DNA of 64,000 nt from Aquirufa ecclesiirivi (GCF_011250515.1 NZ_JAANOP010000006.1:62001-126000); one strand, 5' to 3'. Shown: positions 1 to 8,184, counted from the first letter of the stretch. Program-made: numbers and translations. Notes: generated by a model not told the origin, from the letters alone.

Positions 1-271
1 GAATAAATGAAATATAGTTATCTACGTTAATTAATAATGATTGAAAAATTTGTAAACTAATTAGTATCGCAATCCATGTAATAACAGAGTTGATATTCGT
101 CTGAGAGAGGTGGTTAAATTGATCAAATATATTTTTAGTTACAAATAAGAGTGCCGTTGGAATCAAAGCTAAAATCACAGCTATTAGAAGCTGGAATAGT
201 GTATTCTTCTTATTTAATCCAAATAAGAGTTTATAAATCAGTACGAAATCTCGAATGATGCTGAATTTCAA
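1..271 (-). CDS. ABC exporter, N-terminal fragment (runs off left edge)
   Basis: The minus strand is open from about 271 to the left edge, preceded in frame by a stop and lacking an ATG, so a TTG at 271 (reading as MKFSIIRDF) is the likely start. The visible ~90 residues hold a basic N-terminus, a hydrophobic segment ending in IPTALLFVTKNIFDQF and a second one around TWIAILISLQIFQSLLI. That is the TM1/TM2 layout of type I ABC exporters, where the first helix ends before an [IL][FI]D turn. No ATP-binding part is in view. It is transcribed away from the kinase-to-protease operon, as expected for the exporter of a lasso-type cluster. The family call rests on the hydrophobic pattern and context only; another polytopic membrane protein is possible. 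Confidence 0.6.
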   Translation of the reverse strand, partial: MKFSIIRDFVLIYKLLFGLNKKNTLFQLLIAVILALIPTALLFVTKNIFDQFNHLSQTNINSVITWIAILISLQIFQSLLINVDNYISFI

Positions 272-367
272 TGTTGAACGGATTTGTTTGTATTTACAAA
301 GCTATCCTATGTCGTTGATTTATCTCTAATCAGGATAGATATTCATTCATATATTTGATATTATCAT

Positions 368-375
368 TAGTTTTG
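368..375 (+). promoter_or_regulatory. Candidate -7 promoter box upstream of the RiPP operon
   Basis: The octamer TAGTTTTG fits the Bacteroidota -7 consensus TAnnTTTG and lies 23 bases before the kinase ATG at 398. No clear -33 TTG at the right spacing was found. It sits in the divergent gap between the ABC exporter and the kinase. Confidence 0.4.
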
Positions 376-397
376 TAAAATAAATTTAACCTATTCC

Positions 398-1315
398 ATG
401 TATAAATACGTTGCATTGGGAATGCAAATTCAATCTGAAATTGAAATTCCAGGCTTATTTCCTTTTGACTTCCAAGAAAGTGGGGGTACGGTCATGGTCA
501 AAATGGGTACTGTACCAGAGACACTTCAAAATGAAATATTAGAAGTAAAGCCTTTTTCTTTCTTCAACGAGCGTGAGTTTATATATCATATTCCAGATGC
601 AGCAAAATTTTATATTACGAATGGGGATAAAATACTAATAGAGCCATTAACGGATAATTTGGATGAAGTGTTTTTTTATCTATACACTGGTGTATTGGCT
701 ACTGTATTATTTCAAAAAAATATACTTCCTTTTCATGTTTCAGGTGTAGTTCTTAAAAACAACACAGTTTTGCTTTTTGCAGGACACCAGAGAGCAGGGA
801 AGTCTTCTACTTCTATCATGCTTCAAAATAGAGGATATTTGCCATTTACAGATGATACGGCTGTATTACAAGTTAAAAATGGACTTTGTTATGCAACTTC
901 CTCATACCCGATTATTCGGGCAATGGAACGAACTTTAGAGAAGCAATCGGTCTATTCAGATGACGAAATAACGCCGAAAATTAAAGAAGGCTTTAAGTTT
1001 GGAATAAATTTTCATAAAAAGTTTACTCCTGAGCAGTTACCCGTTAGTGGTATCGTTTTTTTAAGTGAAGATGGGGATGAGGTAGAGATTTCGCCAATGA
1101 AATCAACAGAAGCCATAAAATGGTTAAAGTTTAATATTTATAGAAAACAGTGGGTCAATGGAATGAAAAAAGAACTTCTTGAATTTCAGACGATTTCACA
1201 AATTGCTCAGAGTAAATTACATTTTTTTTCAGTTAAGCGCCCTTGGGAATCCGATAGTTTTGAGATTTTAGCGCAAGCCATAGAAGATCAAGTCATTCAT
1301 CAAATTGGAAAATAA
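398..1315 (+). CDS. HPr-kinase-like lasso peptide kinase
   Basis: A 305-residue protein related to HPr kinase/phosphorylase C-terminal domains. It has a Walker A P-loop GHQRAGKSS at residues 129-137 (Lys135), followed by FTDDTAVLQ, the acidic stretch typical of this fold. Stand-alone proteins of this kind next to PqqD, B2 and Asn-synthetase genes are known in paeninodin-type lasso clusters, where they phosphorylate the Ser at the precursor C-terminus. Here it is the first gene of a four-gene operon and overlaps the sulfotransferase gene by 11 bases. Only one precursor in this window ends in Ser and one in Thr (9837-9992 and the 7927-8085/8917-9045 pair), so its target may be an internal hydroxyl residue. 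The fold and context are well supported; the substrate is inferred. Confidence 0.82.
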   Translation: MYKYVALGMQIQSEIEIPGLFPFDFQESGGTVMVKMGTVPETLQNEILEVKPFSFFNEREFIYHIPDAAKFYITNGDKILIEPLTDNLDEVFFYLYTGVLATVLFQKNILPFHVSGVVLKNNTVLLFAGHQRAGKSSTSIMLQNRGYLPFTDDTAVLQVKNGLCYATSSYPIIRAMERTLEKQSVYSDDEITPKIKEGFKFGINFHKKFTPEQLPVSGIVFLSEDGDEVEISPMKSTEAIKWLKFNIYRKQWVNGMKKELLEFQTISQIAQSKLHFFSVKRPWESDSFEILAQAIEDQVIHQIGK

Positions 1316-2156
1316 AAAGAATATAGTTTGGCTTGCTTCTTATCCTAAATCTGGGAATACTTGGTTTAGGAGCTTTATTTCAGCTCTTAGAAATAAAGGT
1401 GAAGTTGATATCAATGCTATTTCTACTGAAGGGATATTTTCTCAAAAAAGAGGGTTAGAAGAATGTTTGGATTTGGATGCAGATGAAATACCTGTGTCTA
1501 AAATGGATCAATTTAAACGCATATCTTTTGAGCACCAATCAAATACTTCTGCCATGAAGTGTTTTGTGAAAATCCATGATTTGTATTCCATGTCAAAAAT
1601 TGACCATCAACCTATTGTACCACAAGAGTCAACATTGGCAGCTATCTACTTTGTGAGAAATCCGCTGGATGTAACTATTTCAATGGCAAATCATAATGGA
1701 CAAACATTGGATGAGGCCATTGCCAAAGTAGTGTGTAATGAACATGCACATTTGGTTCATTCAGAAAAACATGCGCAAGATCAGTTTCAGCAATATTTAG
1801 GCACATGGAATATGCATGTGGAAAGTTGGAAAAATGTCTCAGCTTTTCCCGTAATTTTTATTCGATATGAAGACATGAAAATGAATCCCCAAGACTCATT
1901 TTCACAAGTTTTGAAACAGATTGAATATGAGGCAACTGAAGAAGAAATACAATTAGCTTTAGAAGCTTCCCAATTTGAAAAATTGAAAAATCAAGAAGTT
2001 GAGTTTGGATTTAGAGAAAAACCAAAAGCCTGTAAGTCATTTTTTAATAAAGGAGAGGTTGGTCAATGGAAAGAGCATTTAAATCAAGTACAAATCAATA
2101 AAATAAGACAATTTAACGAACCCATGATGCGAGAATTCGGATATTGGGAAGAATAA
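1305..2156 (+). CDS. Sulfotransferase (PAPS-dependent)
   Basis: A 283-residue sulfotransferase of the Sulfotransfer_1 type. The 5'-phosphosulfate loop is YPKSGNTW at residues 13-20, the 3'-phosphate motif is RNPLDVTISMA near 118, and the C-terminal nucleotide loop is KGEVGQWKEHL near 248. These are the three signatures of PAPS-binding enzymes, so a complete active enzyme is likely. It overlaps the kinase before it and the PqqD-like gene after it, which ties it to the peptide operon. An APS kinase gene (11334) that would supply PAPS lies at the far end of the same locus. The substrate is inferred to be the precursor peptide or its product; nearly all precursors carry a fixed Tyr near the C-terminus that could accept sulfate. 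Confidence 0.88.
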   Translation: MENKKNIVWLASYPKSGNTWFRSFISALRNKGEVDINAISTEGIFSQKRGLEECLDLDADEIPVSKMDQFKRISFEHQSNTSAMKCFVKIHDLYSMSKIDHQPIVPQESTLAAIYFVRNPLDVTISMANHNGQTLDEAIAKVVCNEHAHLVHSEKHAQDQFQQYLGTWNMHVESWKNVSAFPVIFIRYEDMKMNPQDSFSQVLKQIEYEATEEEIQLALEASQFEKLKNQEVEFGFREKPKACKSFFNKGEVGQWKEHLNQVQINKIRQFNEPMMREFGYWEE

Positions 2157-2161
2157 TAAAA

Positions 2162-2443
2162 ATGGAAAATATGACATACGTTTTTAATGAAGAAAGAGTA
2201 TTATTAACCCAATTAGGAGAAGAAGGAGTTTTATATGATATTCAATCCAATGAATATTTTACGTTAAATGAAACCTTGTTTTATATCGTAGATGGGATTA
2301 AAAAAGGACTAACTTTGGTAGAAATTGGCGAAATATTAATGAGCAAATACGATATCGATGAGAATTTGTGTTATCAAGAAATAGCCAAAGCTATCCAACA
2401 ATTGGTAGAAAAAAATATCCTCTTAGAACAAAATAATGCTTAG
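2162..2443 (+). CDS. PqqD-like RiPP recognition element (lasso B1)
   Basis: About 93 residues with the PqqD/RRE pattern: an N-terminal strand region, then LGEEGVLYDIQSNEYFTLNET, and a helical C-terminal half ending in IQQLVEKNILL. PqqD-like B1 proteins bind the leader of lasso precursors and hand them to the B2 protease. An upstream ATG at 2144 would overlap the sulfotransferase by 13 bases; the ATG at 2162 (MENMTYVF) starts closer to the domain and is preferred. It overlaps the following B2 gene by 8 bases, matching the split B1/B2 arrangement. The expected ligand is the W-x-x-P-x-[IL] leader motif found in the small genes downstream. Confidence 0.88.
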   Translation: MENMTYVFNEERVLLTQLGEEGVLYDIQSNEYFTLNETLFYIVDGIKKGLTLVEIGEILMSKYDIDENLCYQEIAKAIQQLVEKNILLEQNNA

Positions 2444-2861
2444 GGTTCTTAGTCTTTTTTTTAAATTAAGTTTTCGTAACCAGAGTCTTATTTTGGGGAC
2501 CATCTTCCTATCTGTTTATTGTTACTTTTTATTTAAAATAAAGCCGACCTGGATTAGATTTGGCCGAATACACCAAGTTAAATTGGAATCGGAAAAAATT
2601 GATTGGGGACTAGTTAAGGATATTCGGGAGTCAATTCGGTTAGTAAGTAAAAGATTACCTCTTCATTTAGTTTGTCGCCATGAAGCTTACATGGCTAAAA
2701 TATGGTTGAATTATTATAAAATCCCCTACAAGATTTATATTGGATTCAAATATGGGGATGATAAAAGCATTATAGGACATGCTTGGACAGAGGTGCAAGG
2801 CAGACAAATTACGGGGTTTTGTGATCCCAAGGATTATGTGATTCAGGCTATATATACTTGA
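2436..2861 (+). CDS. Lasso B2 leader protease (transglutaminase-like)
   Basis: A 141-residue protein of the lasso B2 family, a transglutaminase-fold cysteine protease that removes the leader peptide. The likely nucleophile is Cys80 in LPLHLVCRHEAYMAK and the catalytic His is His115 in IIGHAWTEVQGR, with an Asp further on (CDPKDY). A hydrophobic segment near residues 14-34 may anchor it in the membrane, which is seen in many B2 proteins. It is the last gene of the kinase-sulfotransferase-B1-B2 operon and overlaps B1. Length and motif order fit the family well. Confidence 0.87.
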   Translation: MLRVLSLFFKLSFRNQSLILGTIFLSVYCYFLFKIKPTWIRFGRIHQVKLESEKIDWGLVKDIRESIRLVSKRLPLHLVCRHEAYMAKIWLNYYKIPYKIYIGFKYGDDKSIIGHAWTEVQGRQITGFCDPKDYVIQAIYT

Positions 2862-2912
2862 AATAGGAGTTTAGAGATTGAACATTGATTTCAATAATAA
2901 ATCAATGATTCA

Positions 2913-3065
2913 TTAGTAACCCAACATATGATCAGAATCAAGTAAGAATTTAAGTGGATTCAAATTGATTATTTCTTCGGTATTCCACTTTTCTAATTTA
3001 GGACTTTCCCATTTTTTGAGATCGGGAGAATTCGTGTCATCATTCAATAATACTTTCTTCTTCAT
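2913..3065 (-). CDS. Divergent RiPP precursor peptide (outlier)
   Basis: A 50-codon ORF on the strand opposite B2, converging with it. The leader has KKWESPKLEKW, the same W-x-S-P-x-[IL]-x-x-W frame as the main precursor family, followed by NTEEIIN. The core then differs completely: LNPLKFLLDSDHMLGY, with two Asp, no GADGG and Tyr as the last residue. It lies just downstream of the SET gene on the same strand. I read it as a separate product made by the same machinery; it was found by eye from the motif. Confidence 0.7.
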   Translation of the reverse strand: MKKKVLLNDDTNSPDLKKWESPKLEKWNTEEIINLNPLKFLLDSDHMLGY

Positions 3066-3132
3066 TTTTCAATTGTTAGAGCTACATGGGGAAATGAAAG
3101 AATAATTTATCTCACTTCTATATAATGTGTAT

Positions 3133-3597
3133 TTATTTGTATTTCAATGGACTTATTTTTTTCATTAGATTTCTGTAAAGCCAATAGTTTTCTCCATAAG
3201 AAACAAAAATTTCTTCATTAGCGGGGATATCATCTCTTGCAATAATGGTTATAGTTTCTAGGCGAAAATCAAGCTTTTGTATCGTGTTGGGTTTATTAGC
3301 ATGGTTGTACAATGAACCATTCCCCAATGCTAAATAAACTTTGTTACCATGTGTATTACATACTTCGCACGTGCAACTTTGATTAGCCCAAATGTAATCT
3401 AACATAGTAGGTTCCGATAAATAGAATGAGCGCCATTTTAAGGCCAATAGTCTGGCTTCTTCGATTAACTCCCCTTGTTTGATTAGGTCATTTGAAAAAA
3501 CACCAAATCCATGAATTGAAGATTGACTTAATCGAAGTTTAGGTGATATACCTGCTATATCATATTTAGGTTCAGAAATTTCACAAGGATTTAACAC
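3133..3597 (-). CDS. SET-domain protein (putative lysine methyltransferase)
   Basis: A 154-residue SET-domain protein. The opening IHGFGVFSNDLIKQGELIEE is the usual first SET motif, NHANKPNT at residues 98-105 matches the NHxxxPN cofactor/pseudoknot motif, and NEEIFVSYGENYW near 127-139 holds the catalytic Tyr. A Cys-rich insert (CTCEVC) lies near residue 75. SET proteins transfer methyl groups from S-adenosylmethionine to lysines. It sits 69 bases downstream of the cyclase on the same strand and is followed by the outlier precursor, so a tailoring role on the conserved Lys of the peptides (+18 from the second Trp) is a reasonable guess. A role outside the cluster cannot be excluded. Confidence 0.8.
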   Translation of the reverse strand: MLNPCEISEPKYDIAGISPKLRLSQSSIHGFGVFSNDLIKQGELIEEARLLALKWRSFYLSEPTMLDYIWANQSCTCEVCNTHGNKVYLALGNGSLYNHANKPNTIQKLDFRLETITIIARDDIPANEEIFVSYGENYWLYRNLMKKISPLKYK

Positions 3598-3666
3598 GGT
3601 TAATATTTTTTAATTGATTAATAAATATACAAAAAATGAACTTTCTTTATTCAATACAAAAATCAC

Positions 3667-5550
3667 CTAAACAAATTTGTTTGGGTGGGATTGGATAAAT
3701 AGCGCACAACTTATTGACCTTGTTAGATAAATGGAGTTATTGTATGCATTTTTGTTTCTAGGATCTTTAATGATGCTAGCAAGGCTATCTTTCATTTTTT
3801 GAATATCCAGATAATAGGTAATCGCCTTATTTTGATCGAAAGACTCTAATAATTGTTCAAACTCTTTTGCTTCATTAGCGATTCTAAGCGAAAGATCAGT
3901 AGCCTGTCTACCTTTCTTTTTTTGGTGAATTAAATCATCTAACAATCTACCTTTCATGGCTGTTTTTATTAACCACTTTGGTGTGTCATATCGGTAATAG
4001 TATTCGTTGGGAACAGATAGGCAAAATTCTACTAAATTTTTATCGGCACTCGGATCAAAGGTTTTGATATCAAAATAGTAGGAAAGGTCATGCCATACGG
4101 CTCCAATTTTACTGAATTGAGGATTAATAAATTGAATTTGTTTTTTTTCATTTGGAACTAATTGACGAAAATAGGGATCATGGCCAGATTCCAACATCCT
4201 TTTTTCTAAATCAATATCTTCAGCAAATTTGGAGTTTATGTGAGAATAAGAATCCCAAATTTTGGATTGATCAATACCTATGTATTTTTTAAATTTTTGG
4301 GACATGAGCCTAATGTAAGAGGATATTGTCAACTTTTCATTGCTATCAAAGCCAATAAGTTGTTTGATTTTTTCTTTGACGGAATTTTTTTCTGTATAAC
4401 CCGTCCAAGAAATAGTTGAGTTTCCAAATTGACCTATCAACATGGTGTCAATTCCCTCTTTTCCGGCATTTCGATAAATTTCATAGATCCAAAATAGATT
4501 TCCTGCTGCATGCAATGGGCTATGATGCAGATCAATCATCTCTTTGAGATTTTGAACAATGGAAACCTGCTCACTCCGAATTAATTGTAAATCTACATTA
4601 CCTAAAAATTGAGCAGTTGGTATGGTTAGGTATGATTCATTGGTGGCAGTTAGTGGAGTAAATAAATCAGAAGTATCCTCTTTTGGAATGGATGTAAATG
4701 CTGTTAAAGACTTTCCTTCTTTTTTTAAGATTTCAGATGCTACCGTGGTGATGGTACTGGAATCAAATCCTGAACTTAATTGGCTTCCGATTTTATTTGC
4801 TCCTTGTATTCTATTTCTTACCGACTGTTCCAATTTTGCATTAAAGCGAGCTACATATTCCATTTCAGTATTCAACTGTAGCACAGGAGTATTTTCAGCT
4901 ATCCAATATCGTTTGAGCTCAGTTTTGCCATTACTAATTTTTAAGTAATGCGCAGGAAGTAAAAAATGAATGTCTTCAAAGGCTGTTTCATCATTTAATC
5001 TATCCCAAACTGTCAAAATGCCAGCTAAATAGCTTTCATTAATTTGTAGATGGCTTTTGTCAAAATCAAGAAGTCCTTTAAGTAAAGAAGAGAAAGCTAA
5101 ATAATCATGTCCTTTTCTATAATAGATCGTACCAATTCCAAATGGATCTCTGGCAAGGAATAATTCTTTAGAATTACTATTCCAAATCACTAAAGTCCAT
5201 TCACCGTCAATTTTTTTTACAAAATCATCACCTAGCAATAAATATAATTTTAGGAGAAGTATGTTGTTCGGAATAGACTCATCTATTTTCATTGACAAAA
5301 GGGCAAATAAGTCCTTTCGGTTGTCAATTCGACCAGTGGAAATAAGCTGGCAGTTATTTTCTGAGTATAGTAATTCTTGAGCTTGAAATTCAGTATGGAG
5401 AGATCTGGTTTGTACACCAATGTGACAACCATGGCCTATTGAATCTGATTTTAGGCTAGGGGCAAATTCGCTTAAGGAATTTTGGATAATGGGAAATAGA
5501 TCAGAATTAGTATCTGGGTCAAATGATACTAAACCGTACAAAATATTCAT
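3667..5550 (-). CDS. Asparagine synthetase-like macrolactam cyclase (lasso C)
   Basis: A 627-residue asparagine synthetase homologue. The N-terminal half resembles class II glutamine amidotransferases, but residue 2 is Asn (MNILYGLVSF), so the nucleophilic Cys2 needed for glutaminase activity is missing, as in lasso cyclases. The C-terminal half carries the pyrophosphatase loop as SQLSSGFDSST (about residue 260), consistent with an enzyme that adenylates a side-chain carboxylate. Such enzymes close the ring between the core N-terminus and an Asp or Glu. It lies between the precursor array and the SET gene on the same strand. With B1, B2 and exporter in view, lasso-type cyclisation is the best reading, although the ring itself has not been shown. 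Confidence 0.87.
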   Translation of the reverse strand: MNILYGLVSFDPDTNSDLFPIIQNSLSEFAPSLKSDSIGHGCHIGVQTRSLHTEFQAQELLYSENNCQLISTGRIDNRKDLFALLSMKIDESIPNNILLLKLYLLLGDDFVKKIDGEWTLVIWNSNSKELFLARDPFGIGTIYYRKGHDYLAFSSLLKGLLDFDKSHLQINESYLAGILTVWDRLNDETAFEDIHFLLPAHYLKISNGKTELKRYWIAENTPVLQLNTEMEYVARFNAKLEQSVRNRIQGANKIGSQLSSGFDSSTITTVASEILKKEGKSLTAFTSIPKEDTSDLFTPLTATNESYLTIPTAQFLGNVDLQLIRSEQVSIVQNLKEMIDLHHSPLHAAGNLFWIYEIYRNAGKEGIDTMLIGQFGNSTISWTGYTEKNSVKEKIKQLIGFDSNEKLTISSYIRLMSQKFKKYIGIDQSKIWDSYSHINSKFAEDIDLEKRMLESGHDPYFRQLVPNEKKQIQFINPQFSKIGAVWHDLSYYFDIKTFDPSADKNLVEFCLSVPNEYYYRYDTPKWLIKTAMKGRLLDDLIHQKKKGRQATDLSLRIANEAKEFEQLLESFDQNKAITYYLDIQKMKDSLASIIKDPRNKNAYNNSIYLTRSISCALFIQSHPNKFV

Positions 5551-5764
5551 TGTGGAAATCGGTTATGGATAAAAAATATCATGTATGTGTTTGCATGATT
5601 CAATACTTGTATCTAGGCATATTTATAAACAATTTACAAGTATTTAATACTACTAAATTGTTGCTATTTAATATAATTGAGTACAGATTTGATGTTCTTA
5701 TGAATGAAACTAATACTATTTACCTCGATTCAAATGGAGCTAATGGGGGATAAAACTCCCTTTT

Positions 5765-5929
5765 TTATTGATTATATGTTTTTACGCCACCGTCTACACC
5801 AACACCATATTTTAATCCCAAATTGACATATTCCCAAATGATGATTTGAGGTTCTATCCAATTCTTTTTATCATAGGATAATGGAGAGTCTATTTTATTT
5901 GACTGTAGGGTAGCATGTACATTTTCCAT
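5765..5929 (-). CDS. RiPP precursor peptide 1
   Basis: 54 codons, the precursor nearest the cyclase. Leader motif KKNWIEPQIIIWE; core region LGLKYGVGVDGGVKTYNQ. Counting from the second Trp, Gly is at +10, Asp at +14 and Tyr at +20, as in the rest of the array, although the usual ENA before the core is replaced by GLK. The variant SP-to-EP in the leader recurs in the decayed copy at 6910. Confidence 0.8.
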   Translation of the reverse strand: MENVHATLQSNKIDSPLSYDKKNWIEPQIIIWEYVNLGLKYGVGVDGGVKTYNQ

Positions 5930-6203
5930 TTTGTATTAGATTTATTGGAATTTTGGTCAAACTTCTTTAAGCTATATTTCTAAATTTTGATTTTTTTTTT
6001 GCATGACTTAATTGTCATCTTCAAGACCTATTGGGTCAAATTCCATATTTATTAATTCCAAACACTGAAAATCAGTAAAAATCAAATTTCTTTATTGGTG
6101 GAAAGGAATAGACTTTATTTAAATTTTCAGAATAATGGTTGAGTTATTTTTTTTAATATTAGGTAGTTTGGAGGTGAAATTTTAGTATTTCCCAAGAATA
6201 GAA

Positions 6204-6377
6204 TTAACCATTATTTAGATATGATTGAGCTCCGGCATCTACAAATTTTCCAGCTGCATTTTCTATTTGATCGGTAAGCCAACTAACTAATTGAGGACTA
6301 ATCCAAATTTTTCGATTATCAGTTAAGTTTAAATGGTCTAAATAATTCACTCGGGATTCATTTAGCTTGTTTTTCAT
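6204..6377 (-). CDS. RiPP precursor peptide 2
   Basis: 57 codons from the ATG at 6377; two further ATGs (6380 and 6389) are possible but MKNKLNES aligns with the start of precursor 3. Leader motif RKIWISPQLVSW, then LTDQIENA and core AGKFVDAGAQSYLNNG. This is the most divergent core of the main family: Phe-Val before Asp(+14) and Ala after it, but Gly(+10), Asp(+14) and Tyr(+20) are kept. It ends with a longer tail. Confidence 0.82.
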   Translation of the reverse strand: MKNKLNESRVNYLDHLNLTDNRKIWISPQLVSWLTDQIENAAGKFVDAGAQSYLNNG

Positions 6378-6530
6378 CATGACTTTCATTGGTTTAGAAA
6401 TAAGTTATATAAAAACTATGAATTAATATCAGCAAATTATGATAAATAAGTCTGTCTTTTTACCCTTGCTTAGGAAAAACAACTATATCAAATGAGAAGT
6501 AAACCTCCTTGCTGTCTTAATAGTCTAATT

Positions 6531-6701
6531 TTAGACATCTCCATAAGTTTTAGCACCACCATCGGCTCCTACACCTTTAGCATTTTCTAATTGATCTGTA
6601 ATCCAATGAACCAGCTGAGGACTAATCCAAATTTTTCGATTTTCTGTTGAAATAAATGTATCTAAATTATTTGTTTGGGATTCATTGAAGTTGTTTTTCA
6701 T
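6531..6701 (-). CDS. RiPP precursor peptide 3
   Basis: 56 codons, closely related to precursor 2 through the leader (MKNNFNES start, RKIWISPQLVHW, then ITDQLEN) but with the common core type AKGVGADGGAKTYGDV. Asp is at +14 and Tyr at +20 from the second Trp. The close leader and differing core suggest the cores diversify faster than the leaders. Confidence 0.83.
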   Translation of the reverse strand: MKNNFNESQTNNLDTFISTENRKIWISPQLVHWITDQLENAKGVGADGGAKTYGDV

Positions 6702-6909
6702 GATTATATTCGATTTAGGAATTAGGCTTTTTGTAAATTTGATTTTAAATCATTTACATTTTTAATGTGTGTTAGTCTGTAGTTTTTTTAATTACAAATC
6801 TAATATTTAGTCAACTTAGGATTTTACTCCAACAATCTCCAAGTAATCCAAAGGAATTTTTTAAATGGCCTCTTTCTCATGTTTAGAGAAGGGGCTCTTT
6901 GCAATTCTT

Positions 6910-7020
6910 TTATGTAATATTATATGATTTCACGCCACCGTCTGCACCAGCACCAAATGTTAAGCCCAAATTGACATTTTCCCAAATGATGATTTGAGGT
7001 TCTATCTAATTCTTTCCCTT
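6910..7020 (-). pseudogene. Decayed RiPP precursor, leader Trp changed to stop
   Basis: The translation IEPQIIIWENVNLG followed by LTFGAGADGGVKSYNIT is clearly a relative of precursor 1. The codon for the first leader Trp is TAG, and upstream of it no start codon or recognisable leader remains. The core is still readable, so the loss is recent or only the 5' half was copied. Confidence 0.8.
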
Positions 7021-7077
7021 ACTAAATTAAGGTCTTACTATATTTCAAATTAGTTCTGAATAAGTTGGGGTAATATA

Positions 7078-7245
7078 TTAAACAACATATGCTTGTCCAG
7101 AACCATCTCCAGCTTTCCCTCCAAAAAGCTCGATGTTTTCAGTAGTCCATATTTGTATTTCTGGCTTTATCCAATCTTTTTTAACATCATAATATTCCAA
7201 GTTGTCAATTTTTTTTTGAGATAATTCGTTATAGTTGTCTTTCAT
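7078..7245 (-). CDS. RiPP precursor peptide 4
   Basis: 55 codons. Leader motif KKDWIKPEIQIW, then TTENIELF and core GGKAGDGSGQAYVV. Asp(+14) and Tyr(+20) are kept, but Ala-Asp-Gly-Gly becomes Gly-Asp-Gly-Ser and Lys(+18) becomes Gln. The N-terminal part (MKDNYNELSQKK) is of the same type as its neighbours. Confidence 0.82.
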   Translation of the reverse strand: MKDNYNELSQKKIDNLEYYDVKKDWIKPEIQIWTTENIELFGGKAGDGSGQAYVV

Positions 7246-7469
7246 AATGTAGTTAATGAATTAGTTAATTTGAATTTAAAATTATTGATTGAATACTTGA
7301 ATTAATTAATACCTTAAACTGATTGTTTTTTTTTTCTAAAATCCAATTATTTGCAAGTGAAATATATTGAATTATACATGTTTAATAGGGTATTCATTCT
7401 TTAAGGTGATTAAATAATTGATTGTTTCTTTCTTTTTTGAAATATTTGTTATTTACATCCATGCTTAAT

Positions 7470-7559
7470 TTAAATAAAGAGATAGTAACTCCTGCCATCT
7501 GAACTATACTCTCTTGCAAGTTCAATTTTATCAGCACTCCAATCAGGTATTTTAAGAGA
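7470..7559 (-). pseudogene. Remnant of a RiPP precursor
   Basis: An open stretch without start codon (stop directly upstream) reads SLKIPDWSADKIELAREYSS then DGRSYYLFI. It lines up with the family from S-P-E-I-x-x-W onward, keeping Ile(+5), Glu(+6) and Asp(+14), but the first Trp, the N-terminal half and the Gly residues are lost. Treated as a relic. Confidence 0.6.
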
Positions 7560-7692
7560 GACTTAATTTCTTTTTTCTAAAATCTTATTCGATTTCTATC
7601 TATTTATAATCAATACTTTAATTATATTGTTTACAAGTTCTACATCAGTTTGAAATCAACCTTATTTTACATTTATGAAATAAATTGGGAAT

Positions 7693-7845
7693 TTAGTTAT
7701 ATCCCTTAGATCCACCGTCGGCTCCTACACCTCCTAGAGCGTTTTTTATCATATCATTTTCCCAATTTGATATTTCTGGGGATACCCAATTCCTTTTTTC
7801 TGGAGTTTCATTTAATTTTTCTGTTTTTGATTTCTGTGTATCCAT
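7693..7845 (-). CDS. RiPP precursor peptide 5 (one-residue core insertion)
   Basis: 50 codons. Leader motif KRNWVSPEISNW, then ENDMIKN and core ALGGVGADGGSKGYN. The core has one more Gly than its relatives, so Asp is at +15 and Tyr at +21. If the Asp is the ring acceptor the ring here would be one residue larger. The promoter-proximal half is duplicated at 8744-8992. Confidence 0.83.
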   Translation of the reverse strand: MDTQKSKTEKLNETPEKRNWVSPEISNWENDMIKNALGGVGADGGSKGYN

Positions 7846-8002
7846 GATTCTGAATTTCTCTAAATATTATAATAATTTTATCACAGTTTGATAACCTTAT
7901 TTTATGTTTTGATTGATCTTTGGGATTTAGGTAGCATATGCCTTAGATCCACCATCTGCTCCTATACCTCCAGCATTTTCTAAGTTATCGTTTTCCCAAT
8001 TT
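7754..8002. repeat. 249-bp segmental duplication, copy 1
   Basis: This stretch, running from the leader of precursor 5 through its 5' flank into the core of precursor 6, recurs at 8744-8992 with the same length and only scattered differences. It shows how the array grew: the unit copied runs from leader to core of adjacent genes, not from start to stop of one gene. Confidence 0.85.
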
Positions 8003-8085
8003 TTAATTTCTGGTGAAATCCAAGCTCTTTTTTGCATTGGCTCATTTGTTTTTTCTACTGTTGAATCATACTTGCTCTTTTTCAT
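7927..8085 (-). CDS. RiPP precursor peptide 6
   Basis: 52 codons. Leader motif KRAWISPEIKNW, then ENDNLEN and core AGGIGADGGSKAYAT, the consensus core of the array. Asp(+14) and Tyr(+20) are kept and the last residue is Thr, a possible phosphorylation site for the kinase at 398. The same core is encoded again at 8917. Confidence 0.85.
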   Translation of the reverse strand: MKKSKYDSTVEKTNEPMQKRAWISPEIKNWENDNLENAGGIGADGGSKAYAT

Positions 8086-8184
8086 GAAGTAAGATTATTA
8101 TTTGAAATTATATTTTCAGAAATTTTTGGTTTATTTTTTTTAAAAGAAATAGTCAAATACTTTTTCAGGTTTCTAGTTTGACTA

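Noticed and set aside
4622-4948. A 108-codon plus-strand ORF inside the cyclase gene.
   Set aside because: It is antisense to a well-supported cyclase domain and has no motif.
5999-6110. A minus-strand frame reading ELINMEFDPIGLEDDN that looks faintly like the outlier precursor.
   Set aside because: It has no start codon, no Trp-Pro leader motif and a stop just upstream.
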